In this document: positions 24,931 to 33,259 of the stretch, in pieces
Layout: every line of letters begins with the position of its first letter
How positions within the stretch are numbered: the first letter of the stretch is position 1
Source: Methylobacterium sp. J-070
GTDB lineage: Bacteria; Pseudomonadota; Alphaproteobacteria; Rhizobiales; Beijerinckiaceae
Assembly (NCBI RefSeq): GCF_022829385.1
Contig: NZ_JAKSXX010000123.1
Location: 277,339 to 341,338 of the forward strand
Length of the DNA stretch: 64,000 bases
Direction of reading: 5' to 3'
Notes under the pieces: generated by a model
Told to the model about the DNA's origin: nothing
Database searches by the model: none
What the model saw: only the letters and a program-made list of their open reading frames with translations
Program-made: the position numbers and the translations under genes

Positions 24931-25854
24931 TCAGCCCTCGGCCTGCAGCAGGTGCAGGGTGAAGCGGCCGCCCTCCGTCTGCCACAGGGCCCGCGGCCGC
25001 CAGCCGCTCGCGGTCGCCAGCGTCCGGAACGCGTCCGCCGTGTACTTGTGCGACGTATCGGTCCGGATGCTCTCGCCCGCCGAGAACGCGATGGTGTGGC
25101 CGCCCAGCCGGTACGTGGCGGGACGGATCGCCACCAGATGGGCCTCGACCCGCAGGGGATCGGGGCACAGCCGGATCTCGTGCCGGAAATTGTCGCGGTC
25201 GAAATCGGCACCGGACTCGCGGTTGAGGCGCGTCAGGATGTTGCCGTGAAACGCCGCCATGAGCCCGTCGGCGCCGCCATAGGCGCGCTGCAGGCGTTCG
25301 GGGTCGCTCGTGCCGTCCGCGCCAACGAGGAACAGGCTCGGGCCCAGTGTCGCCCGGGCGCGGTCCAGGAACAGGGCGGCCTCCCGCGGCTCGAAGTTGC
25401 CGATGCTGGTGCCCGGATAGAAGCCCAGGATCCCGCCGGGTCCCGCCGCCACGGGCAGCCGCACCGGTTTCGAGTAGTCGGCGCAGACCGGCATCATGGC
25501 GATGCCCGGGTAATCCGGTGCGAGCCGCCGGATCGCGGCCTCCAGGTAGTCGCCCGAGATGTCGATGGCGACGTAGGTGGACGGGCTGGGCAGCGCGTCG
25601 AGCAACGTCCGGATCTTGCGGCTGGCGCCGCTGCCGAACTCGACCACCGTGACCCCCGGTGCGACGTCCCGGGCCACGGCGGCGGCGGCCCGGGGCAGGA
25701 GCGTCGCCTCCTGGGCGGTCGGGTAGTAATCGTCGGTGTGGCAGATCCGGTCGAACAGGTCGGAGCCGGTCTCGTCCCAGAGATATTTCCCCGGCAGCGT
25801 CTTCGGCACGGCCGTCAGGCCCGCGAGGGCGTCTCGGAGGAACGCGTCGCTCAT
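24931..25854 (-). CDS. EgtD-like SAM-dependent amino-acid methyltransferase
   Basis: The 307-residue protein belongs to the L-histidine N-alpha-methyltransferase (EgtD) family: YYPTAQEATLL near residue 42, the SAM loop VEFGSGASRK near 72, the IGNFEP segment near 155, and a C-terminal GESIRTDTSHKY. By eye alignment, the positions matching M. smegmatis EgtD Met252 and Glu282 are Ala (in VEAHL) and Asp (in RTDTS). These positions shape the amino-acid pocket, so histidine may not be the substrate. No EgtB lies nearby. The start overlaps the upstream methyltransferase stop (ATGA). Confidence 0.83.
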   Translation of the reverse strand: MSDAFLRDALAGLTAVPKTLPGKYLWDETGSDLFDRICHTDDYYPTAQEATLLPRAAAAVARDVAPGVTVVEFGSGASRKIRTLLDALPSPSTYVAIDISGDYLEAAIRRLAPDYPGIAMMPVCADYSKPVRLPVAAGPGGILGFYPGTSIGNFEPREAALFLDRARATLGPSLFLVGADGTSDPERLQRAYGGADGLMAAFHGNILTRLNRESGADFDRDNFRHEIRLCPDPLRVEAHLVAIRPATYRLGGHTIAFSAGESIRTDTSHKYTADAFRTLATASGWRPRALWQTEGGRFTLHLLQAEG

Positions 25855-26813
25855 GGCTGCACCGTCGGGCGGGTCGCCGTGAGGACGACCAGGGCGAGGC
25901 GCTCGACCGCGTCGTAGACCGGCGTCGCCAGTTCTTCGCCGTACGCGTCCGGATCGCACTCGCGGTAGGTCCAGTCCAGGCCGGCGCGGCTGCAGAGTTC
26001 GGCCACGTCGCCGCGGAACGGGTCCTCGCCCGCGACGATCGCCGCACCGGTGAACAGGACGAGGCTGCCGCCGGGCGCGAGGCGCTCGACCGCCTGTTCC
26101 GCCACGGCAAGCGGGAGGCCCGCGCCGAGGGGGCCGCCGCCGTGGCGGTAGGCGCGTTCGGCGCCGTCGATCATGAAGGGCGGGTTCGACACGATGAGGT
26201 CGAACGGCCCGGCGACGTCGCGCAGCATGTCGCTGCGGCGCACGTCGACCCCCGCCGTCCCGGCGAGCCGGGCGTTGACGCGCGCCGCCCGCAGGGCCGC
26301 TTGGTTGATGTCGACGAGCACGACCTCCGCCCCCGGGGCGCGTTTGGCGATGCAGATCCCGGCCGCCCCCGAGCCGCAGCCGAGATCGACCGCGCGGCGC
26401 ACCGGTCGCGTCCGGGCCTCGAGATGGGCGATGACCGCGGCGGCGAAGCGCATCGTATCGGGCCCGAAGAACACCGCGTCGGCGGCGCTCGGCGGGTAGG
26501 AGGAGTGGGCGAACAACGCGCCGTCCAGGCTGGAGAACCGGATCGTGGGCCGCAGCAGCGGGCCGTCCTCGGCGACGGCGCCCGCTTGCCGCATCAGCGT
26601 CAGGAGCGGTTCCGGCAGCAGGTCGCCGCGGAACGGCCGGCTCCAGCCGAACACGTCGCGCAGGCTTCTCGCCTCGGCGTTCCGCGGGCGGGCATTGACG
26701 TGGGCGTGCGTCGCGGGCGTGACGGTGGTGAATTTGTAGCCGGTCTCGCGCAGGGCGCGGGCGAGGGCGAGCACGGCGTCCTCGTCCTGCGGGAACGGTT
26801 CGGATCGCATCAT
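25851..26813 (-). CDS. class I SAM-dependent methyltransferase with NPPF motif
   Basis: The 320-residue enzyme has SAM motif I AVDLGCGSGAAGI, VVLVDINQAALRAA, and an NPPF catalytic tetrapeptide (IVSNPPFMID). NPPF/NPPY marks N-methyltransferases of the PrmC/RsmC/DNA-amino type, acting on an amide or exocyclic amine. The N-terminal 120 residues are not recognised. ATG 26813 is chosen because GAGGAG lies six bases before it. It is the middle gene of a compact three-gene unit and may act on a small molecule or a protein. Confidence 0.8.
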   Translation of the reverse strand: MMRSEPFPQDEDAVLALARALRETGYKFTTVTPATHAHVNARPRNAEARSLRDVFGWSRPFRGDLLPEPLLTLMRQAGAVAEDGPLLRPTIRFSSLDGALFAHSSYPPSAADAVFFGPDTMRFAAAVIAHLEARTRPVRRAVDLGCGSGAAGICIAKRAPGAEVVLVDINQAALRAARVNARLAGTAGVDVRRSDMLRDVAGPFDLIVSNPPFMIDGAERAYRHGGGPLGAGLPLAVAEQAVERLAPGGSLVLFTGAAIVAGEDPFRGDVAELCSRAGLDWTYRECDPDAYGEELATPVYDAVERLALVVLTATRPTVQP

Positions 26814-27444
26814 CGGCCGCTCCTCGGCTGTCCATCTGCGGGGCCAGGAAGGCGCCGGACGCGAGATCCTCCGGCACCTGCTGCGCGTCCCACGACGGGG
26901 CGTCCTCGCCCCGCGGGAACGGGCAGGCTCTCGTAGCGCCCCTCGGCGGGCAGCCGCGCGAACTGGCCGAGCCGGTCGAACACCCGGGCCGGCACCGCGA
27001 AGCGCCGGGCACGGCGACTGGCGCCTGGATGCAGCCCGACCAGGGAGAAACCCTCCCCGCCGAGGTTCAGGGCGGCAGGCGGATCCGCCGGGCCGGACGC
27101 GACCCGGGAGTCGCAGGTCTGGCCCGGGCGCTGGTCCTTGTCGGAGCGGGTTTGGACCCGGTCCCACGGGTCCGTCTCGAAGGCGTCCTCCGAGAGGGTG
27201 TGGTGGCCCCCGAACGGCACCCCGAAGAGGCTCGGCTGCGCGCGGTTACGGCAGATGACGGCCAGGCGTGCCGGATCGATGCGGGTGTCGTCCCATCCGG
27301 ACCTGATGTCGCGGGCGACGATCATCTTCATCCGGCCGCGCGAGGGCGCGGTTCTCGCGCCGACGCCAGGGAAGGGCCCAGGTGAAGGAAGTCCCGGAAG
27401 CGCTCGGCAGCGGGATGCGCGTCATCGTTGGTCGGAAGCTGCAT
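26810..27444 (-). pseudogene. frameshifted YqcI/YcgG (GntA-like) gene
   Basis: Three frames carry pieces of one YqcI/YcgG-type protein. The start is MQLPTNDDAHPAAERFRDFL from ATG 27444. The middle continues in another frame as FPGVGARTAPSRGR, then VARDIRSGWDD and VGLHPGASRRARRF, up to the GRYESL region. The crossover is near 27375. Codon third positions suggest a second shift near 26925, where RGEDAPSWDAQQVPEDL is coding-like in yet another frame. YqcI/YcgG proteins include the haem-dependent N-hydroxylase GntA. Two shifts imply a dead gene or sequencing errors. Its last frame ends in an ATGA overlap with the methyltransferase. Confidence 0.72.
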
Positions 27445-27857
27445 GGGGAAATCGTGTCACGCCACCGCTATCGGGCAGGACTGCACGCATCGCCGCCCGA
27501 TCGGCCGCGTTGTCGTTCCGAACTGGATGCCCTGAAAACCGGGTGCGGCAGGGCCTGTTCCCCTCTTAGGCGGATATTTCTACGGATTGATCTATGTTAA
27601 TACTGGGTATCTGCGGTGTGAAACAATTGAATACTCTGTGACCGAACGTCCGGTTTCCTACGGTACACGGCGTCCGGCGGCGTCGGGTCTTCGCGCGGCG
27701 GGCTGGACGCGGTCGCGATCCGGATCACCGCGTGCGCTGCAGCGGCCGCGCTCACGCCGTCGTGCGCGGCCGGCGGGGCGCCGTTAACCGACCGCTTACC
27801 ATGCGAACCTAGCGCAACCGTCAGGAACGGCGCGCCCGCGCCGGCTGAGCGCTGACG
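27445..27857. other. divergent intergenic region
   Basis: About 410 bases separate the YqcI remnant from the YgjV gene. It holds an EcfG-like promoter on the minus strand (27537-27561) and an AT-rich patch at 27570-27650. No gene is convincing here. Confidence 0.5.
27537..27561 (-). promoter_or_regulatory. EcfG-like promoter upstream of the YqcI-methyltransferase operon
   Basis: On the minus strand the sequence reads GGAAC, 16 bases, then GGTT, one base from the EcfG consensus GGAAC-N16/17-CGTT. It would start transcripts about 85 bases before the YqcI Met at 27444. Confidence 0.4.
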
Positions 27858-28442
27858 ATGAACGCCGTCGAGTTTCTGTATTCCTGGTATGCTTCGGCCG
27901 CGGCACATCTCGATCTGTTCGGATCACTGGGCCTGGGCCTTGGTTTTACCGCCGGCATCATGCCGCGCCGCGACCGGATCCTCTTGGCTTCGGCGGCTTG
28001 CGCGGCGTGTTTCGGCGCCCATTACCTGACGCTCGGGGCACTCACCGGCACGGCGATGTGCGCCATCGCGGTCCTACAGAGCCTCGTCTCGCTGCGGTGC
28101 GGAGCGACGCCGCGGCGCGAAAGCTGGGTGACGCTCCTGTTCGCGGCGAGCACCCTCGCGGCGGCCGGCCTGACCGTCGCCACCTGGAGCGGGGTGCCGT
28201 CCGCCTGCGCGGCGCTGGGCACGCTGCTGGCCACGGCGGCGCGCCTGCACGCGGCGCCCCAGACCATGCGGCTGCTGTTCCTCGGAGCCTCCCTGTGCTG
28301 GGCCGGGCACAACTTCATGGTCGGCTCGGTCTTCGGCCTGACCTGCGACGTGCTGACGATCCTCGGCCTCGCGATCGCAGGGCTGCGTGCCGTCCGCACC
28401 GGCCCGGTCGCGGCGGCGGCTCCGGAGGGCCTGCGGGCGTAG
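27858..28442 (+). CDS. YgjV-family inner membrane protein
   Basis: The 194-residue protein has about six hydrophobic helices and the YgjV-family pattern: GLGFTAGIMPRRDRILLASAA, FGAHYLTLGALTGTA and LCWAGHNFMVGSVFG. This family (Imp-YgjV) has unknown function and is found in many proteobacteria. The gene is alone, with a non-coding gap before it and the DUF4336 gene about 100 bases after it. Confidence 0.8.
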   Translation: MNAVEFLYSWYASAAAHLDLFGSLGLGLGFTAGIMPRRDRILLASAACAACFGAHYLTLGALTGTAMCAIAVLQSLVSLRCGATPRRESWVTLLFAASTLAAAGLTVATWSGVPSACAALGTLLATAARLHAAPQTMRLLFLGASLCWAGHNFMVGSVFGLTCDVLTILGLAIAGLRAVRTGPVAAAAPEGLRA

Positions 28443-28548
28443 GCCGGGCTCCTGCGGCGATCCATCCGGGAAACCGCGCGGGGCCGCCGGGTTGCCCCGT
28501 CGGCCGGGGGCGGATTGTGGCCCTGGAGACGGCCGGAGGTTTCCGTTC

Positions 28549-29289
28549 TTGCCCGAGGCGACCTATCCCCCGCTCGACGTGCTCAAACCCGTGGCTGACG
28601 GCGTGTGGATCGTCGACAGCGGCCCGCTCGGCGCCCTCGGCATCCCGCTCCCCGTCCGGATGACGGTCATCCGGCTCCACGATGGCGGGATCTGGCTGCA
28701 CTCGCCGACGCGCTACGACGCGCGCCTGCACCGGGACATCGCGGCGCTGGGGCCGATCCGCCATATGGTGGCGCCGAACGTCGCGCACTGGACCTTCCTG
28801 AAGGACTGGCAGGCGCACTGCCCGGAGGCCCTGGTCTGGGCGGCGCCGAACCTGCGCCAGCGCAGACAGGTCCGCCGATCCGGCCTGCGCCTCGACCGCG
28901 TGCTGGACGACGCGGCGCCCCCGGAATGGGCGGCGGATCTGCGGCAGGCCGTCGTCCCGGGCGGCCTCTCCTTCCGGGAGGTGGCGTTCTTCCACGGGGA
29001 GAGCCGGACGCTCATCCTGACCGATCTCGTCCTCAACTTGGAGCCGGCGAAGATGCCGGTGCTCCTGCGGCCTTTCCTGCGCCTCGCCCGCATGACGCCG
29101 CCGCACGGGCAACCGCCGCCCTACCTGCGCCTCGTCATCCGCTTGCGCCGGCGCGCGGCCGCGCAGGCGGCCGCGCGCCTCGTCGCGCTCGATCCGGAGC
29201 GGGTCATCTTCGCGCACGGCCAGTGGTTCGCCCGGGATGGCGCCGCGCGCCTGCGCCATGCCCTGCGCTGGCTCGGCGCGTTCGCCTGA
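28549..29289 (+). CDS. DUF4336-family protein
   Basis: The 246-residue protein matches the DUF4336 family, whose members look like degenerate metallo-beta-lactamase folds: MTVIRLHDGGIWLHSPTRYD, VAPNVAHWTFLKDW, and TLILTDLVLNLEP. TTG 28549 is chosen because GGAGG lies about ten bases upstream; the longer frame in front is not protein-like. Function is unknown. The C-terminus is basic and ends in RLRHALRWLGAFA. Confidence 0.78.
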   Translation: MPEATYPPLDVLKPVADGVWIVDSGPLGALGIPLPVRMTVIRLHDGGIWLHSPTRYDARLHRDIAALGPIRHMVAPNVAHWTFLKDWQAHCPEALVWAAPNLRQRRQVRRSGLRLDRVLDDAAPPEWAADLRQAVVPGGLSFREVAFFHGESRTLILTDLVLNLEPAKMPVLLRPFLRLARMTPPHGQPPPYLRLVIRLRRRAAAQAAARLVALDPERVIFAHGQWFARDGAARLRHALRWLGAFA

Positions 29290-29354
29290 CCGCGCCGGTC
29301 CGACCCGTCGCGGATCTCCCTGCCTGAGGCGGGGCCGCTGCCGCCGGGTCAGGA

Positions 29355-29393
29355 CTCGACCGGGTCGCCCCTCACCCTCGGGGCCCGGTCGAG
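29355..29393. terminator. long GC hairpin after the DUF4336 gene
   Basis: Arms CTCGACCGGG and CCCGGTCGAG are continued by CCCC/GGGG after a three-base bulge, making a 14-bp stem with an eight-base loop. It stands 65 bases past the stop at 29289 in a 360-base gap (29290-29653) that shows no other convincing feature. It could terminate either direction. Confidence 0.5.
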
Positions 29394-29653
29394 CGCGATC
29401 GCGCGGGGGCCGCCCGCGACCTCCGGTCGGATCAGCGCGCCGGGACCGTCCTCCCGGTCTGCGGATGGTTCCCGCCTTGGCTCTGGCCCCCGGCCCGGCG
29501 CCCGCAGGCGGCGTACACGCTCTCCACGCTCGTGCGGGCCGTCCGATCGACGGCCGCCGTATCGGGCTTCATCGCCCCCTGCCGGGTATCGGTCCCGAGG
29601 CACGGAGGGGTGGCACGCACCGCATCCCCACCAAGGGCCGCCGCGCCACACGA

Positions 29654-29914
29654 TCAGCTGTCGTCCGTCGCGCCGTCTTCCGGGTCGGCGCCCTCCAGGG
29701 ATTTCGCGAGTTCCGTCAGGACCTCCTCGACCATGGGCGGCCAGGGCGCGTTCTGCTCGTCCATGAGGCGCGCGGCGCTGACCAGGGCCGCAATCTGCTC
29801 CTCGTAGACCGGCCGCCCGACGAGCTGCGCGTAGCGCACCCGGGCGGCGAGCGCCGTTGCGAGGCGCTGAACCTCCGCGATCTTCTCGCTCGGCGCGCCG
29901 CTGCCGTCGCCCAT
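29654..29914 (-). CDS. small conserved helical protein (paralogue of 23043-23360)
   Basis: The 86-residue protein begins MGDGSGAPSEKIAEVQRL. It follows the pattern of its paralogue: KIAEVxxLATALAAR, GRPVYEEQIAALVSAARLMDE, then WPPMVEEVLTELAKSL. It ends in an acidic tail. No known family is recognised. Two copies on opposite strands 6 kb apart point to an unnamed small-protein family of this genus. Confidence 0.65.
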   Translation of the reverse strand: MGDGSGAPSEKIAEVQRLATALAARVRYAQLVGRPVYEEQIAALVSAARLMDEQNAPWPPMVEEVLTELAKSLEGADPEDGATDDS

Positions 29915-30017
29915 CCGTCCATCCCCTCGGATCCTCGCGGGTCCTCATAGGCCATGGCCGCAGCCCCGTCAGGGGGCGGCACGGCGGCGGATCCGTCGCC
30001 CCGCGCCGGGTCCGGTG

Positions 30018-30042
30018 GGAACTTCCGGGTTCCGGCTGCGTC
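30018..30042 (+). promoter_or_regulatory. possible EcfG promoter
   Basis: GGAAC, 16 bases, CGTC: one mismatch to GGAAC-N16-CGTT. It lies 42 bases before the ATG of the exported protein at 30084, a suitable distance. Confidence 0.35.
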
Positions 30043-30083
30043 GGTTTCACGCAGATCCACGCAGGCCGTCCTGGGAGGTTCAC

Positions 30084-30347
30084 ATGCGCACATCCCCGAT
30101 CCTCGCAATCGCCGCGGCACTCGCCCTCGGCTCTTTCGCCGCCGCGGCGGAGCCCGTGAGCCAGACCGGCACGGGCGGCGGTCCGAGCACGGCCGCGAAG
30201 GCCCCCCATACCGCCTCGACCGGCCAGACGGTGCCGAACCCAAGCGCCCTCAACCCGAACGAGACCGGCAGCATCGAGCAGCGGGATACGCTCGAGCAGC
30301 GCAACGACGCGATCACCCGCGGCATCTGCATCGGCTGCTCGCGGTAG
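30084..30347 (+). CDS. small exported Asn/Thr/Gly-rich protein
   Basis: The 87-residue protein has a signal peptide (LAIAAALALGSFAAAAEP), a Thr/Gly/Ser-rich middle, and a C-terminus ending CIGCSR with two cysteines. ATG 30084 is chosen because GGGAGG stands seven bases before it. No family is recognised. An EcfG-like promoter upstream hints at stress induction, as for the similar exported protein at 34364. Confidence 0.6.
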   Translation: MRTSPILAIAAALALGSFAAAAEPVSQTGTGGGPSTAAKAPHTASTGQTVPNPSALNPNETGSIEQRDTLEQRNDAITRGICIGCSR

Positions 30348-30528
30348 GGCGCGCTCAGCGGCAGGGAGATCGGGGCCGGCGGCGGCGGCGACGTCCCGGA
30401 GCGGCTCTCGATCCATGCGTGCGCGACGGCTGTTCACGGCCGCGACCCGGGCGCGTTCGGGCCTTGAACGGAGGCGCGCCGTCGACCAGATCAGCGATCC
30501 CACCCACACCACGAACAGGAGTCGAAGC

Positions 30529-30717
30529 GTGGCGAACCCGACTGTCGATCAGGCGACAGAGAAGACGTATTTCGGCCAGACATTGTCACAGCATGCGGAG
30601 CGGATCAGGAAACTCGCAGCGGAGCGCGGCCTGACCGGCGAGACCTTCGAGCGCGTGACCGCGAAGGCCGTCGAGATGATCCCGACGATCCGGCTGACCG
30701 ACGCGGGCAATCGATAG
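30529..30717 (+). CDS. small hypothetical protein
   Basis: The 62-residue protein starts at GTG with AGGAG upstream: MANPTVDQATEKTYFGQTL, then a helical stretch with RKLAAERGLTGETFERV. It looks soluble. No family is recognised. The frame stays open upstream but becomes low-complexity and Arg-rich, so the GTG start is preferred. Confidence 0.5.
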   Translation: MANPTVDQATEKTYFGQTLSQHAERIRKLAAERGLTGETFERVTAKAVEMIPTIRLTDAGNR

Positions 30718-30734
30718 CGCCGGACCGGGGCCAT

Positions 30735-30980
30735 TCAACCCTCGGCCCGCAGGCTCTTGATGATGCGGCCGGCGATCTTGCGCACGGCCGCATCGTCCCG
30801 CGCCTCGCCCTCGACCTTGTCCCAGAGGTGATCCAGGCTTCCCTCCAGTTCGTCCAGCAGTTCCGGATGGCGCCGGGCAAGGAAGCGGACCGTCCCGAAC
30901 AGCAGGTGCTCGGTCGCCATCTCCCGTCGACGGGCCTCGACGAGCGGGTCCAGGTGCGGCGTGGGGTTCGTATCCGTCAT
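30735..30980 (-). CDS. small hypothetical helical protein
   Basis: The 81-residue protein has the helical stretch ATEHLLFGTVRFLARRHP, then LLDELEGSLDHLWDK and VRKIAGRIIKSLRAEG. It is soluble and mixed-charge. GGAG lies just before the ATG. It converges on the gene ending at 30717, with only 17 bases between the stops. No family is recognised. Confidence 0.55.
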   Translation of the reverse strand: MTDTNPTPHLDPLVEARRREMATEHLLFGTVRFLARRHPELLDELEGSLDHLWDKVEGEARDDAAVRKIAGRIIKSLRAEG

Positions 30981-31155
30981 GGAGCTCCAACGATCCGCCG
31001 GCGCGGCGGTTCGGCCCGCCCGGCGCGGTCGGACGCCGCGGAGCCCGCGCGCGGCGGGCCGGAACCGCCGCCGCTGCCCGTCATCGAGGGCAGGGAGCGT
31101 CTGCGCGGGCGGGCGATGCGGTGAAGCGCCGGTGGCCGGCCCCCGACCGGACCGC

Positions 31156-31491
31156 TCAGCGCCGCAATGCGCCGAACCACGCGGTCAGCGGCTCGGCGAA
31201 AGCGGCCCACGTCCGCGACCAGACCGTTCCGGGGCGTGCGTCGTCCGGCCGGCCCCCGGCCATCAGGGCCGCCACCAGCGCGTCCTCGCGCGCCTTGCAT
31301 TCGTCCAGGGCGTTGCGCTCGTCTCCGGCACGGCTCTGGCCCGAAGGCTGGTGCGCGGAGGCGTCGCGCAGGCAGCGGTGCCACGCCAGTTCCAGCGCGC
31401 GCGGGTCGGCCGAACTCGCCGCCGGGGCCGCCTGCGCCGAGGGGCCGCCCAGGACGAGCGTCGCGAACAGGCTGAGCATCGGCATGCGCAT
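31156..31491 (-). CDS. small exported hypothetical protein
   Basis: The 111-residue protein has a signal peptide (MRMPMLSLFATLVLGGPSAQAAP). The mature part has two Cys (WHRCLRDAS and DECKAREDAL) and ends TWAAFAEPLTAWFGALRR. It looks periplasmic. No family is recognised. It is on the same strand as the CDP-diacylglycerol pyrophosphatase gene just upstream, 75 bases away. Confidence 0.6.
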   Translation of the reverse strand: MRMPMLSLFATLVLGGPSAQAAPAASSADPRALELAWHRCLRDASAHQPSGQSRAGDERNALDECKAREDALVAALMAGGRPDDARPGTVWSRTWAAFAEPLTAWFGALRR

Positions 31492-31566
31492 GACCGCTCT
31501 ATGCCTGATTCCCGGATCGGCTGGAAAGAACGGATCGGCAACAGTCCGGCGCGCGCGGCGCTCCCG

Positions 31567-32325
31567 TCAGCTGCTCCGGCGGGGCCGGGCCGCCCGGCAG
31601 GCGTGGTCCATCAGGACCTCGGCGCTGGAGCCCGGCATCCTGTAGGCCAGGAGGATCATGCCCGCCCGCGGGTCGTTCGCATCGGCATCGACCGCCGCGA
31701 AGGTGACGTCGCGCAGCCGGTCGCGCCAGCCGGGCACGCGGGCAACGGCCTCGAAGGGGTTGAACTGCTCCACCGCGTCCGCCGGAACCCGCAGGGCGAG
31801 GAAGGACGTCCCCGCGAAGGTCTCCGGGAACGGGGCCCAGGTCGCACCGACGGCTTCGCCGTGGGTCGTCAACGCCGCCCGCACGATCCCGTGCATGCAG
31901 TCGAGGTGGATGTGCAGCTGGTCCTGGCTGCGGCCGCCCACCGAATTCACCTCGAGGCCGATCGCCCCGGCCGGCAGCCGGCCCTGCACGGCGTCCGAGA
32001 CGTCGCGCCGGGCCGCGAGCGCCGCGCGCCAGTAGGCGACTCCGCGGGGACCCTGAAGCACCGGCGCCTCGATCCCCGATACGTCGTCGGTCGGCATCAC
32101 GACCATGTGGGTCCGCCGGCTCGGGACGCGCAGCACCGCGGTTCCCGGGCGCTCGCCGTCGCCGAGGTCGACCGACAGGCAGGGAAAGCTCCGGCCCGTG
32201 GCCCGCTTGGCGAGCACGCAGCCCTGCAGCGCGACCCAGAGCACGTCCCGCGTCGGATCGGCCGCGACGGCGGCCGGCGTCGCGATGAATGCGACCAATG
32301 TCGCGATGGCAGCAATCCGGCGCAT
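31567..32325 (-). CDS. cdh: CDP-diacylglycerol diphosphatase
   Basis: The 252-residue protein matches the Cdh family, which hydrolyses CDP-diacylglycerol to phosphatidate and CMP. A signal peptide (TLVAFIATPAAVAADP) precedes the domain. The key motif SQDQLHIHLDC near residue 137 holds the HIT-like His pair, and the segment CVLAKRATGRSFPCLSVDLG is typical of the family. Length agrees with the E. coli enzyme (about 251). It acts at the membrane in phospholipid turnover. Confidence 0.88.
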   Translation of the reverse strand: MRRIAAIATLVAFIATPAAVAADPTRDVLWVALQGCVLAKRATGRSFPCLSVDLGDGERPGTAVLRVPSRRTHMVVMPTDDVSGIEAPVLQGPRGVAYWRAALAARRDVSDAVQGRLPAGAIGLEVNSVGGRSQDQLHIHLDCMHGIVRAALTTHGEAVGATWAPFPETFAGTSFLALRVPADAVEQFNPFEAVARVPGWRDRLRDVTFAAVDADANDPRAGMILLAYRMPGSSAEVLMDHACRAARPRRSS

Positions 32326-32420
32326 GATCGGCGTTTACGGTCCTTGGCAGCGGTTATGCTACAGACAGGTGCGGGCATGACCGTATGCCCCAGCTGTCAG
32401 CACAATGTTACGGGGCATCA

Positions 32421-32831
32421 ATGCCGATTTCGGACGCGCGGTGGCTCGACGGGGTGCGGCTCGCCGCCTGGGCTCTGGTGATCCTCATCGTCGCCGTCAC
32501 CCTGGTGCCGATCGGTCTTCGGCCGGTCGTGACCGCCAACCCCGGGATCGAGCGCAGCGCCGCCTACGCGCTGGCCGCCCTGCTCATGATGGCGGGCTAC
32601 CCGCGGCACTGGCTTCTGATCCTGACCGGCAGCGTCCTCCTGGCCGGTGGGCTGGAGGCGGCCCAGACCCTGACGAGCACGCGCCACGGTCGGTTCGACG
32701 ACTTCGCCGTGAAGGCCGCGGCGGCGCTGGCCGGCGGGGGCGTCGGCCTCGCGCTCACGGGCCTGGCCCGCCGGCGCCTGACCGGCCGGTGCGCGGATGA
32801 GCCTGCGCGTGAGGGCGCGGCCCGCGCCTGA
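32421..32831 (+). CDS. VanZ-like small membrane protein
   Basis: The 136-residue protein has four hydrophobic helices. VPIGLRPVVTANPGIERSAA and TSTRHGRFDDFAVKAAAALAG fit the VanZ-like family, in which a conserved D-F-xx-N/K segment precedes the last helix. ATG 32421 is chosen over the upstream in-frame Met because the first helix follows directly. It is divergent from cdh. Function in this genus is unknown. Confidence 0.7.
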   Translation: MPISDARWLDGVRLAAWALVILIVAVTLVPIGLRPVVTANPGIERSAAYALAALLMMAGYPRHWLLILTGSVLLAGGLEAAQTLTSTRHGRFDDFAVKAAAALAGGGVGLALTGLARRRLTGRCADEPAREGAARA

Positions 32832-32956
32832 TCGGCCGCGGCGCGCGGGGCGGCCCCGGACGGACCGGGCCCGCTCGGCGGGGATTTGGATGCACGCACC
32901 GGAAACCGCCGAGCTTGCCGAACGTTGCCTTCGGGGGCTCACATGCGAGGTGCGGC

Positions 32957-33259
32957 ATGTTCGGAGCAGCCAAACTCACGGGACGCTTCTGGTTTCGCAA
33001 GACTTGGACGGGCAAGCTGGTCCTGCTCGTCGAGGAAGAGGCGCCGCGGTGGCTCAGCCGCCACGGCGCAACCAAGCTCCGCTGGCGCGACGCGCGTCTC
33101 CTCGATCTGGCGGAGGCCCCGATGCGCACGCTGATGACCCTGGAACGGACCTACCGGGCGGAGTTCGCGGCCGGGCCGGGGCGGGTGCTTCAGGCGGTGG
33201 TCCCGACCGGGAAGCGGGGCGCGATCGCGACGCCGCTGGGCGACGCCTCCGGCGCCTGA
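32957..33259 (+). CDS. small conserved hypothetical protein
   Basis: The 100-residue protein begins MFGAAKLTGRFWFRKTWTGK, a beta-rich start, followed by LVLLVEEEAPRWLSRHGATK and a helical C-terminal half. GAGGTG lies upstream. No family is recognised. It is soluble and basic at the N-terminus. Confidence 0.55.
   Translation: MFGAAKLTGRFWFRKTWTGKLVLLVEEEAPRWLSRHGATKLRWRDARLLDLAEAPMRTLMTLERTYRAEFAAGPGRVLQAVVPTGKRGAIATPLGDASGA

Noticed and set aside
24931..27012. One long minus-strand open frame through the EgtD-like gene and beyond
   Set aside because: The upstream part overlaps a clear methyltransferase gene in another frame and has no recognisable domain; the EgtD-like protein starts at 25854.
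29432..29620. 62-residue minus-strand frame after the small gene at 29654
   Set aside because: Sequence has no clear fold or family and no good ribosome site; kept only as part of the intergenic description.
30989..31013. EcfG-like promoter on the minus strand (CGAAC-N16-CGTT)
   Set aside because: The -35 has a mismatch, and the -10 lies only nine bases from the start codon at 30980, leaving no room for the ribosome site.
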